6,469 bases of DNA from JAUXFK01 sp034189035 (GCA_034189035.1 JAXHVA010000179.1:1-6469); one strand, 5' to 3'; counted from the stretch's first letter, positions 1-6,035 are shown. Numbers and translations: made by a program. Notes: a model not told the origin generated them from the letters alone.

Positions 1-49
1 TCAAAAAATCTCGCTCGTCTTTTGTTAAGCTCAGCGTGTATTTCTTCAC
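1..49 (-). CDS. IS630-like transposase, N-terminal fragment cut by the window edge
   Basis: On the minus strand a GTG at 49-47 opens a frame reading (M/V)KKYTLSLTKDERDFL that runs off the window. This pattern (KKY, then a beta-like segment, then LTxxER) is the usual N-terminus of IS630-family DDE transposases, which begin with a helix-turn-helix DNA-binding domain. Only 16 residues are visible, so the family call rests on this signature alone. The start is supported by a very strong Shine-Dalgarno sequence, GGGAGGGG at 60-53, about 5 nt upstream of the GTG. The overlapping ATG at 51-49 is followed at once by TGA and cannot be the start. A winged-helix regulator with a similar beginning is the main alternative. 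Confidence 0.55.
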   Translation of the reverse strand, partial: MKKYTLSLTKDERDFL

Positions 50-120
50 ATTCCCCTCCCAGGTATGTTAATGAAGAAATATACCATTTTTTGCGTTAAA
101 GTAAACTTGACATGACGCTA
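1..120 (-). mobile_element. Probable end of an IS630-type insertion sequence
   Basis: This is the stretch upstream of the transposase-like start at 49. On the minus strand it begins with TA at 120-119, followed by GCGTCATGTCAAGTTTAC. A TA dinucleotide next to a terminal repeat and about 70 nt of leader before the transposase fit the IS630/Tc1 layout, which duplicates a TA target. The other end of the element lies outside the window, so the terminal inverted repeat and the exact border are inferred. A plausible transposase promoter lies inside: TTTACT at about 105-100 and TATATT at about 83-78. Confidence 0.35.
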
Positions 121-242
121 GAAACGAATTATTTTGTTCAGGGTCAAGGAAGGCGAAGATCTTAAATAGAGGTAAATATTGACATGCAAAAACATAATAC
201 GATGTGCCCTTACACCTGATTCTGATATAATAAATACGGACA
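121..242. other. Non-coding gap between the IS end and the PilZ gene
   Basis: No supported gene is seen here. A short minus-strand frame overlapping the end of the PilZ gene has no family signature and no ribosome binding site. No clear intrinsic terminator follows the stop codon of the PilZ gene. An extended -10-like motif (TGATATAAT) occurs on the plus strand at 223-231, but without a matching -35. Confidence 0.5.
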
Positions 243-935
243 TTATTTACTTCCCTCAAAACCTTTGAGATATTTTTTTAACAATTCATGACCCTTTTTC
301 GTCATCTCAACAAATTTGACTCCCATTCCAGGGGGATAATCCTTCTTCTGCTCTATCTTCTCCCTTGTCCAGACTACTTCACACTTAATATCCAATGGAT
401 TCGAAATCCCAGGCAATAGGAGTTTGAGAAAAAACTGCTCACCCTTTTCGAGTGGTTTTTCGGTCTTAATAAAAAGGCCTCCACTACTCAGGTTTCCTGT
501 ATAAGAACTGATAAATGAACTTTTATTTTTATAACTTACGGCTAAGGTATCAATAACTCGAGTCTCTTGTCGGGGTAAGAAGCCAGACGAACGTTCGATC
601 ATCTTTTTAAACCTCTCCACCATTGAGTTGAGGATCTCCCTGAAATCAGAGTGAATTTTGTTAAATTCCTGATCGAGAAACTCTCTATCAATGATACCAA
701 CTGTTGTCTCACCAATTGCCCTTGCTGTGGCAGTTCGCTCTATATTTCCCAAGAAGGCCAGTTCACCGAATAAATCCCCTGGCTGAAGCATTTCTAATAT
801 ATATTTCTTTCCTTCAATTGTCTTAGAAACTTGCACATGACCTGACAGAATAATATACACCCAATCTCCATGACTCTCCTCTTTAAATATAAGCTGTCCA
901 TCTTTATAAGTCTCTTCATATGCAATACTATACAC
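243..935 (-). CDS. Cyclic-nucleotide-binding domain fused to a PilZ (c-di-GMP) domain
   Basis: This is a soluble two-domain signalling protein of 230 aa. Residues about 5-115 form a CAP/PKA-type cyclic nucleotide-binding domain. Its phosphate-binding cassette is FGELAFL...ERTATARA, with the key G57, E58, R67, T68 and A69 all present. Residues about 120-225 form a PilZ domain with both c-di-GMP motifs: RxxxR (R122-R126) and NxSxxG (N148, S150, G153). There is no DNA-binding helix-turn-helix, so it probably signals through protein contacts rather than as a CRP-type activator. I chose the GTG at 935 over the ATG at 956. An AAGAGG Shine-Dalgarno lies about 7 nt before the GTG, and the same position and preceding GGCTTTTC are used by the paralogue at 1400. 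Which cyclic nucleotide binds the N-terminal domain cannot be told. It is the last gene before the IS630-like end and is one of two tandem copies. Confidence 0.88.
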   Translation of the reverse strand: MYSIAYEETYKDGQLIFKEESHGDWVYIILSGHVQVSKTIEGKKYILEMLQPGDLFGELAFLGNIERTATARAIGETTVGIIDREFLDQEFNKIHSDFREILNSMVERFKKMIERSSGFLPRQETRVIDTLAVSYKNKSSFISSYTGNLSSGGLFIKTEKPLEKGEQFFLKLLLPGISNPLDIKCEVVWTREKIEQKKDYPPGMGVKFVEMTKKGHELLKKYLKGFEGSK

Positions 936-1511
936 GGAAAAGCCTCTTAAAATCAATAATTAATCAAAAATATCAATACCTTGAGTTGAGTTACACTGCG
1001 TTTTTTTAGTACTACGATACGTCGAGACTATCCTTCATGATTTTAACCCGGTGGTTCGTTCGATCATCCTTTTAAACCTCTCCACCACAGCAACGAGAAT
1101 AGATCTGAAATCAGAATGGATCTTATTAAATTCTTGATCGAGAAACTCTCTATCAATGATGCCAACTGTTGTCTCACCGATTGCCCTTGCTGTAGCAGTT
1201 CGCCTTATACTTCCCAAGAAAGCCAATTCTCCAAATATTTCTCCTGACTTTAATTTTTCTACGACGAGTTTCTTTTCATTAACTGCCTTTGATATTTCCA
1301 CATTGCCTGACAGGACAACATACACCCAATCACCAGAACTCCCCTCCTTGAAGATAACCTGACCGTCTTTATAGGTCTCTTCATATGCGATATTATACAT
1401 AGAAAAGCCTTTCAGAATCTATAGTTAATAAAAAATGCTGACACCTTGCGTAAAGCTACACTGCGTTTTCCTTTTTTAAACTTTTCGATAATACTATGAT
1501 ACATCGAGATT
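582..1511 (-). repeat. Imperfect tandem duplication of leader plus cyclic-nucleotide-binding domain
   Basis: Two diverged direct copies adjoin: about 1047-1511 and about 582-1033. Homology covers the coding domain and also the upstream leader. In the minus-strand sense both leaders contain AAACGCAGTGTA, then CAAGGT, then ATTTTT/ATTAA, then AGGCTTTTC just before the start codon. Further upstream, TCTCGATGTATCATAGTA in one copy matches TCTCGACGTATCGTAGTA in the other. The leader of the upstream copy has a small extra segment (about 13-17 nt) between these blocks. The repeat ends at the CNB/PilZ boundary on one side and inside a small upstream reading frame on the other. Confidence 0.85.
1035..1400 (-). 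CDS. Stand-alone cyclic-nucleotide-binding domain protein, PilZ-less paralogue
   Basis: A 121-aa protein made almost entirely of one cyclic nucleotide-binding domain. The phosphate-binding cassette is intact (FGELAFL, R67-T68-A69 in the same register as the downstream gene), and the C-terminal helix (SDFRSILVAVVERFKRMIERTTG) is kept. By my count about 74% of 118 aligned residues match the downstream CNB-PilZ protein. Its reading frame stops three residues after the point where the paralogue enters its PilZ domain, so it looks like a duplicate that lost PilZ. The start ATG at 1400 has GAAAGG about 7 nt upstream. Because these domains usually pair through the C-terminal helix, it could form mixed dimers with the PilZ-bearing copy; that is inference. 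It is separated from the next gene by about 100 nt that repeats its own leader. Confidence 0.85.
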   Translation of the reverse strand: MYNIAYEETYKDGQVIFKEGSSGDWVYVVLSGNVEISKAVNEKKLVVEKLKSGEIFGELAFLGSIRRTATARAIGETTVGIIDREFLDQEFNKIHSDFRSILVAVVERFKRMIERTTGLKS

Positions 1512-1699
1512 GTCTTTTCTGATTCGCGATGCCAACTCCTCTGAATTGATCGTCTTTTTTAGGTCTTTGTACCAACCACTGTTGATTTTTTGCTGTTTCC
1601 ATTATCCATTAAGCCTCCGTTCACTAGGGCAGGCAGTCTTTCTGAGCTATCCATTATCCATCCAGACACTTCCTTAAAAAACGCCCAAGGGTCTTTAAG
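1494..1699 (-). pseudogene. Possible small protein gene split by a one-base frameshift
   Basis: Two overlapping minus-strand frames abut. The first is open from 1699 to a TAA at 1561-1559 and includes KDPWAFFKEVSGWIMDSSER and NGGLMDNGNSKK. The second is open from 1601 to a TAG at 1496-1494 and reads INSGWYKDLKKTINSEELAS followed by RIRKDNLDVS. One added A in the A6 run at 1591-1586 would join them into about 68 codons, or 38 from the ATG at 1609, which has GGAGG 4 nt upstream. The end of the second frame recurs in the duplicated leader at 1014-1038, with most changes at third codon positions; this supports past coding. The tail faintly resembles the C-terminus of FlgM-type anti-sigma factors, but I cannot assign it. 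A real frameshift, a sequencing error or coincidence are all possible. Confidence 0.3.
1598..1661. repeat. 12-bp direct repeat, two copies 52 bp apart
   Basis: TCCATTATCCAT occurs at 1598-1609 and again at 1650-1661 on the plus strand (ATGGATAATGGA on the minus strand). Both copies lie inside the putative small frameshifted gene and each contains an in-frame ATG. The copies are perfect, but the spacing is not a multiple of three in the minus-strand frame. No function can be assigned. Confidence 0.5.
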
Positions 1700-1764
1700 C
1701 TATTTTTAAATGAAATTATCCTGTGAAACGAAGGGGCTATATAAGTACTCTAAAAATTCTTTGC

Positions 1765-1796
1765 ACCATCCTTAAAAAAAGGAGGGTTTTTATTTT
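1765..1796 (+). terminator. Intrinsic-terminator-like hairpin on the plus strand
   Basis: ACCATCCT at 1765-1772 pairs with AGGAGGGT at 1780-1787, with one mismatch and an A-rich loop, and is followed directly by TTTTTATTTT. The T-rich tail is on the plus strand only, so it would stop plus-strand transcription. No plus-strand gene is seen upstream of it. On the minus strand the hairpin is preceded by an A-rich run and lacks a T tract, so it is a poor terminator for the operon ending at 1947. Confidence 0.4.
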
Positions 1797-1838
1797 CAAG
1801 GAAACATTACTTTAAATATATAAGTTACAACAATGCTT

Positions 1839-1863
1839 TCAATATGTCAAATAGATATATTGA
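1839..1863. repeat. AT-rich inverted repeat downstream of the MBL gene
   Basis: TCAATAT at 1839-1845 is the reverse complement of ATATTGA at 1857-1863. A nested pair, GTCAA at 1846-1850 and TTGAC at 1860-1864, shares the right arm. It lies in the untranslated region after the MBL-hydrolase stop. It could be a weak hairpin or a protein-binding dyad. No T tract follows, and AT-rich DNA gives such dyads by chance. Confidence 0.2.
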
Positions 1864-1946
1864 CCACGAACCTTACTTTTATGACAGAAATCTCTCTCTT
1901 TTATAGATACAAAAGGGATTTTTTAGTGGTAGGTAAACTTTTCGAA

Positions 1947-3128
1947 TTACAAAGCAGTCGTACCTCTATCATTGATGATCTTAAGAACCCTTTGGTATAC
2001 ATCATCGAAGCTTTCCTTTGTATTTTGGAAATAATGAACATTGCCATCTCCCTTCGACCTGTATAGCCCTTTTGCCATCTCCAATAACCTCATGTGAATA
2101 AAGGCTTCATTACCTGCCATTGGATTAAACTTATTTGGATCCACAAAGACATCAAAGTATCGAGGCATTGAGGCAATCTCCCAGGGGCTTTTTGGCTCAT
2201 TGCATGAGTTGTATGTAAATTCGAGTCTATTACGGTGATGATTCTGAAGGGAATTAACTCTTCTGTAATGGTCTCTGATGTTCTTCCCATGGGCAGGAAG
2301 AGACAGTACAATATTTTCGGTTCGTTTGAGTTCATCTAAGGTTCGCAGATAGGTAACGAGGTCGTCGGGATGAGGGGTTATGGGATACAAGAGAACATCC
2401 CCGCAGATGATTATTCTCTGTTCTTCTTGTGAGTCTATGATGAGGCATATTGCCCCTGGTGAATGACCCGGAGAATGTTTTACGCTTATATACTGACTCC
2501 GGATTCCATCTAAAGACAAAAAACCGTCCATTGAAATAGGGGAGTCTACCTTCAGCGACATATTGGAGAACTCGGGTACTGCCTTCTTATGGTAATCCTG
2601 GGCTGAAAATACTGGAAGCGGCATCCCCATAGCCTCATATCTAGAACGTCCTTCAAACACCTTCTTTGAAATCGTCCATGGGTTACAGATCTGATCCGTG
2701 TCTAAAACATGGGCAGAAACCCTTGCATTGCATCTTTGTACAATCTCATTCCCAAGCAGATAATGATCTGGGTGACCATGGGTGATAATAATCAGCTCCA
2801 GATCTTCTATAGAATAGCCTGCTGCTTCAAGCCCGGTAATGAGTTCTGTCTCGCTGAAATCATCAGGCAGCTCCCTGATCTCATCCGGTATTTGCTGGTT
2901 TCTCCAGTAATAGAACATCTTCTTGGCCAAAGATGTAGGGATGCCCGTGTCTATGAGGGTCAAGGCCTCATCTTCAACAACGTAAAGATGAGTTGGCCCA
3001 GGGCCTATTATATCAGGGCAGAATGTAGTGATCTGAGTAAGCTTCCTGCCTTTAGAAAGCCCGTACTGTTTTACCCTTCCGCTTCCTGTCTGTGAATTTC
3101 TTCTGATTATCTTCTCTTTTATATACAC
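1947..3128 (-). CDS. MBL-fold metallo-hydrolase with C-terminal winged-helix-like domain
   Basis: A 393-aa cytoplasmic metallo-beta-lactamase-fold hydrolase (GloB-like). All expected metal ligands are visible: H117xH119xD121H122 (THGHPDH), H222 (SPGHSPG), D244 (CGDVLL) and H280 (PAHG). Residues about 295-370 (PKSPWEIA..., EAFIHMRLLEMAKGLYRSKG) resemble the winged-helix tail of LACTB2-type MBL proteins, some of which cut single-stranded RNA. The substrate here is unknown; thioester, lactone, phosphodiester and RNA are all possible. The GTG start at 3128 is backed by GGAGG at 3139-3135 with 6 nt spacing. No ATG, GTG or TTG lies between it and the conserved fold near residue 31. This gives a basic N-terminal extension of about 30 residues and a 77-nt overlap with the radical SAM gene. 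It is the last gene of the operon. Confidence 0.9.
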   Translation of the reverse strand: MYIKEKIIRRNSQTGSGRVKQYGLSKGRKLTQITTFCPDIIGPGPTHLYVVEDEALTLIDTGIPTSLAKKMFYYWRNQQIPDEIRELPDDFSETELITGLEAAGYSIEDLELIIITHGHPDHYLLGNEIVQRCNARVSAHVLDTDQICNPWTISKKVFEGRSRYEAMGMPLPVFSAQDYHKKAVPEFSNMSLKVDSPISMDGFLSLDGIRSQYISVKHSPGHSPGAICLIIDSQEEQRIIICGDVLLYPITPHPDDLVTYLRTLDELKRTENIVLSLPAHGKNIRDHYRRVNSLQNHHRNRLEFTYNSCNEPKSPWEIASMPRYFDVFVDPNKFNPMAGNEAFIHMRLLEMAKGLYRSKGDGNVHYFQNTKESFDDVYQRVLKIINDRGTTAL

Positions 3129-4218
3129 CCTTTGCCTCCAGCATTCTGGCTAAGTCTTGGCTGGACTTTATCCGATTATCCGTGAAGACCCTCTTCCATA
3201 CCTCATGGCTTTCCATACAAAGGTATACTCGAAGGTCTGGGTCATACTCCTTTAGCCATTCTACCATCTTTGAATACATCTCTATCCGTATTGGTTTGTA
3301 ATATCTCATCTTCCCATCAAGGCCAGGGACAAACTCTCCGTATACGATCGTACTCAATGGAAATCTCTTTTGAATTATGGGTTTTAACTCCGGTACGAAT
3401 CGAAAACATCCCATACTTATCCATTTTACACTCTTTGGATTCAAGTTTGCAAAAAGCCGATCCAGGGTTCTCTTATATCCTTCCTCCCACCCCTTATAGT
3501 ATATCAATGGGTCAAAATGGAAGGCAAGAAAAAAACCATTGTTTTGACATCTTAAGGCTGCATCGAGCCTATCATCTATAGAAGGTGCAAGCAACTCTTC
3601 TTTTATTGCCACCTTCTGAGTGTTTAAAGACCATGCAATGATCGTATTACCATTGTGTTCCAGATCAAGAAGGTTTTCTACATTATCCGTCTTTGTCTTC
3701 AGCTCCAACACTGCGTTCTTTTTTCCTGCAAAATAAGGCACGATCAGATCTGAAAAAGAGATCAGATGATCCAGGGTGAGGCTGTCCGTGAATTCCCCTG
3801 TACCGATACGAAAGAGGGTTTCTGGTCTTTTGTTTAACCTCTCTTCCAATTCCATAAACATCTTGTCTGTATTGGCATAGACGATCAATACAGGATTATT
3901 AATATACGCCTGAAGGATACAATAGGAACATTCCATATTACAGTTGGTAGCAAAGTTCAGTATTTGATAACCACAGCATATATACTCCTTGGTGCCAGGA
4001 CAGGGTTTTAAGAACCTTCCACGATTCTCTGTAAGTAAAAGAATCCTCTTGCCTTCTTGCAAGGGGTTTTCCCTCTTTTTCATTTCTTCTATGACCATAG
4101 CTGGATCATCAACATACTCAACAGGTATACTCGAAAGTTTACCCATAAGGGTATGGGTAAGCCTTGAGTCTTTCACCCTGTTATCAATTAGAATCCTCTT
4201 CGGAAAATATCGAGCCAT
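3052..4218 (-). CDS. SPL-family radical SAM protein (spore photoproduct lyase-like)
   Basis: A 388-aa radical SAM protein of the SplB type (COG1533). The 4Fe-4S cluster motif is C93xxxC97xxC100 (CNMECSYC) followed by ILQAYINNP. A preceding CCGYQILNF at 81-89 is typical of the SPL-like branch common in non-sporulating bacteria. Authentic spore photoproduct lyase repairs the thymine dimer of UV-damaged spore DNA. By my alignment from memory, the hydrogen-donor cysteine of SplB (C141 in Bacillus subtilis) falls at E142 here (GTGEFTDSLTLDHL), so a different radical reaction is likely. The C-terminus is a basic tail (KKFTDRKRKGK) that could touch nucleic acid. It starts 5 nt after the ParB-like gene stop, with a weak GAAGG site 9 nt upstream. 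Its last 25 codons overlap the MBL gene in another frame. The family is certain; the substrate is not. Confidence 0.9.
   Translation of the reverse strand: MARYFPKRILIDNRVKDSRLTHTLMGKLSSIPVEYVDDPAMVIEEMKKRENPLQEGKRILLLTENRGRFLKPCPGTKEYICCGYQILNFATNCNMECSYCILQAYINNPVLIVYANTDKMFMELEERLNKRPETLFRIGTGEFTDSLTLDHLISFSDLIVPYFAGKKNAVLELKTKTDNVENLLDLEHNGNTIIAWSLNTQKVAIKEELLAPSIDDRLDAALRCQNNGFFLAFHFDPLIYYKGWEEGYKRTLDRLFANLNPKSVKWISMGCFRFVPELKPIIQKRFPLSTIVYGEFVPGLDGKMRYYKPIRIEMYSKMVEWLKEYDPDLRVYLCMESHEVWKRVFTDNRIKSSQDLARMLEAKGVYKREDNQKKFTDRKRKGKTVRAF
3135..3139 (-). promoter_or_regulatory. Strong ribosome binding site deciding the MBL gene GTG start
   Basis: GGAGG on the minus strand, 6 nt before the GTG at 3128. 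It lies inside the 3' coding part of the radical SAM gene. It is the reason for accepting a GTG start that creates a long overlap, and it suggests translational coupling of the two genes. Confidence 0.7.
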
Positions 4219-4223
4219 ATCTT

Positions 4224-5192
4224 CTAGCCTTCAATGAGCTTTTTCATTCTTTTGCTGTCTTTAATAGAGTCGATCTTCTTTAAGTGATCTTTCAATTCAT
4301 CAATGGAACCGAATTTTAATTGAAGACCGTATCTGTGCCCTTCAAAAAAAAGTGGATGGTTTAGTTTTATTCTGTCTCCCAGCTTGAGTTCCTTCCTCAT
4401 CTGGATAAATTCTTCCTCTGCTTTGACTAGCTTAGGATATCGCAACCTTCTTATAAAACAGCGGACCCTTTCTCCCTTTTGAGGTGTGTTGAGGTCTTTA
4501 CTGTCCAATATAACATTCAACTCCTTTGAGTCGAAGATGTCCGATATAGAACATCCATCTCTCTTTATAATATCATTGAGATTCTCAATCACTTCGGTTT
4601 GTCTGCTCTTACTCAACCTCAATCTGGATAGGACTTCAAAGATCGATACCCTGTCTTTGTTCGAAAAGTTTATAAGCTTCAAGGCTGCTTCTCCATCTAA
4701 TATCCCAGATAAAACAGCATCTCTCATCTTCTCATCGAGTGTAAGCAAGGATAAGGTTTTATTCAATACGTATTGATGAGGGTTCAGACCGAGTAGGGGC
4801 AAAAATGTCTCCACAATCATTTGGTCACTATAGTAGTTTTGCAACTTACTGATGATGATAGACTTCTCAACGATGTTTAAAACCCTGTGAGAGAGATTAT
4901 CGTAAAGGCTTATTAAGAAGGCATCCCTGTCTTCAATGTGGTCGTTTAAAACAACGCTGACAAGCTCCTTTGTACCTATTTCCCTGCAGATGAGGAGTCT
5001 CTTATACCCACATACAATACGATACCTATTATCTGTGACCTCCTTTACCAAAGGAGGATTTATTATCCCTATCTTTTCAATCGCTTCCCGGAGCAAAGAT
5101 AAGGAGAAACCATAGCTAAAAACAAATGTCATGTCATCGAGATCAATGGATTGCAGATTGAGCCTTCTATATTCTAGTTTCATATTTTTCAT
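4224..5192 (-). CDS. ParB/Spo0J-like protein (ParB N-terminal CTPase fold plus HTH)
   Basis: A 322-aa protein. Residues about 12-112 form a ParB/Srx fold with degenerate forms of its nucleotide-binding boxes. GYKR (62-65) stands for the GERR box. DNLSHRVLNIVE (98-109) matches the ENxxRxxLNxxE box that binds CTP and Mg in ParB. Residues about 122-175 (LPLLGLNPHQYVLNKTLSLL...LSGILDGEAALKL) match the ParB helix-turn-helix region. Residues about 180-322 are a charged, alpha-helical tail that I do not recognise. No ParA-type ATPase and no full parS site are in the window, so this is probably not the chromosome partition gene but a ParB-like DNA-binding switch tied to its neighbours. The start ATG at 5192 has GAGG 4 nt upstream and overlaps the glycosyltransferase by 26 nt; the in-frame ATG at 5183 is the alternative. 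Confidence 0.82.
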   Translation of the reverse strand: MKNMKLEYRRLNLQSIDLDDMTFVFSYGFSLSLLREAIEKIGIINPPLVKEVTDNRYRIVCGYKRLLICREIGTKELVSVVLNDHIEDRDAFLISLYDNLSHRVLNIVEKSIIISKLQNYYSDQMIVETFLPLLGLNPHQYVLNKTLSLLTLDEKMRDAVLSGILDGEAALKLINFSNKDRVSIFEVLSRLRLSKSRQTEVIENLNDIIKRDGCSISDIFDSKELNVILDSKDLNTPQKGERVRCFIRRLRYPKLVKAEEEFIQMRKELKLGDRIKLNHPLFFEGHRYGLQLKFGSIDELKDHLKKIDSIKDSKRMKKLIEG

Positions 5193-6000
5193 GTAACCTC
5201 AGATATCTCTTCGCCTCTTGGACCTTTCCCCTCTTTAGACACCCATTGCCGAATATCGCGCATTTTCTCTTCAGTTCTTCTAAAGATGCCACATACTGCT
5301 CTTTTGAGAGTATGCCACTTTCCATTATCTTAACCAGGGCTGCAATTCGGAATCGATCAATACCGGCAAACTCTTTTGATAGTTGCTCCTTATGGCCTCC
5401 TCTCTTTATTATGAGAGGGTTTTCTATCAGATAGATCGGATATGTCGATGCAATCCTAAGCCACATCTCATAATCCTCGCATACTGGAAAACTCTCGTCA
5501 AAGAAACCCAATCTATCAAAAAACAACTCTCTCTTTATCATGACAGAAGAAGGACTGATTATACAAAGCGGCAGTACCCTCTCATATATCATCCCGCTGT
5601 ATTTCTTGTGCTTTTTTTTGGGGTTTACCCGTATTCCTCTTCTTATCCAGATCTCTTCAGTGTGACAGATCAAGGCATGGGGGTTGCGCATGAAGAATTC
5701 TACCTGAAACGAGAGTTTTCTCTTTAGCCACGTATCATCAGAATCGAGAAACGCGATATATTCACCGGAAGAAGCCCTTATCCCTGTATTTCTCGCGCAA
5801 CTCACTCCCTGTCTCTCCTGGTAGAAATAGATCAGTCTTTCAGAGTACCTCTCTACTACATCTCGGGTATCATCAGTAGAACCATCATCAACGACTATGA
5901 GTTCAAAATCTCTAAAATCCTGAGAGAAGACCGACTCAATCGCTTCCTCTAAAAAATCTAGCCGGTTATATGTAGGGATTATAACGCTAACTTTCGGCAT
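5167..6000 (-). CDS. Family 2 glycosyltransferase
   Basis: A 277-aa GT-A fold glycosyltransferase that would move a sugar from a nucleotide-sugar donor to a glycan, lipid or protein acceptor. The N-terminus MPKVSVIIPTYNR is the classical first strand of the family, which fixes the start. The donor-binding motif VVDDGSTD is at 36-43, ARNTG at 69-73, the metal-binding DSDD at 86-89 and the catalytic-base motif CEDYEMW at 174-180. The region after about residue 210 (FAGIDRFRIAALVKIMESG...) is helical and ends with a TPR-like segment (GNGCLKRGKVQEAKRYLRLH). There is no membrane segment, so it is cytoplasmic or peripheral. No Shine-Dalgarno precedes the ATG, and a promoter abuts it, which fits leaderless translation. 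It is the first gene of the operon, but its link to the ParB and radical SAM genes is not obvious. Donor and acceptor are unknown. Confidence 0.93.
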   Translation of the reverse strand: MPKVSVIIPTYNRLDFLEEAIESVFSQDFRDFELIVVDDGSTDDTRDVVERYSERLIYFYQERQGVSCARNTGIRASSGEYIAFLDSDDTWLKRKLSFQVEFFMRNPHALICHTEEIWIRRGIRVNPKKKHKKYSGMIYERVLPLCIISPSSVMIKRELFFDRLGFFDESFPVCEDYEMWLRIASTYPIYLIENPLIIKRGGHKEQLSKEFAGIDRFRIAALVKIMESGILSKEQYVASLEELKRKCAIFGNGCLKRGKVQEAKRYLRLHEKYETRI

Positions 6001-6006
6001 TGAAGT

Positions 6007-6035
6007 ATTTTACCATAGAATAATCTATATTACAA
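6007..6035 (-). promoter_or_regulatory. Sigma70-like promoter of the four-gene operon, probably leaderless
   Basis: On the minus strand TTGTAA (6035-6030, 4/6 match to TTGACA) and TAAAAT (6012-6007, 5/6 match to TATAAT) are separated by exactly 17 nt. Only 6 nt lie between the -10 box and the ATG at 6000, so transcription would begin at or next to the start codon. The absence of any ribosome binding site there agrees. The 17-nt spacer holds a small dyad, ATAGA at 6015-6019 and TCTAT at 6024-6028, which could be an operator. Confidence 0.45.

Noticed and set aside
223..231. TGATATAAT extended -10-like motif on the plus strand
   Set aside because: No -35 at proper spacing (the TTGACA at 179-184 is about 41 nt away), and it would only drive antisense transcription; chance in AT-rich DNA is likely.
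68..259. 63-codon minus-strand open frame
   Set aside because: It overlaps the end of the PilZ gene and the putative IS end, has no ribosome binding site and no recognisable protein pattern.
1156..1362. Plus-strand open frame inside the CNB gene, and similar plus-strand frames in the operon
   Set aside because: They are shadows of well-supported minus-strand genes and have no protein family signature or ribosome binding site.
1600..1680. Possible riboswitch (GEMM-like c-di-GMP aptamer) upstream of the CNB genes
   Set aside because: The conserved aptamer core and tetraloop-receptor elements could not be found; the region reads better as broken coding sequence.
1723..1730. GTGAAACG, resembling half of a parS site (TGTTTCACGTGAAACA)
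   Set aside because: Only one half-site is present, with a mismatch; the other half is absent, so it is not evidence for a centromere site of the ParB-like protein.
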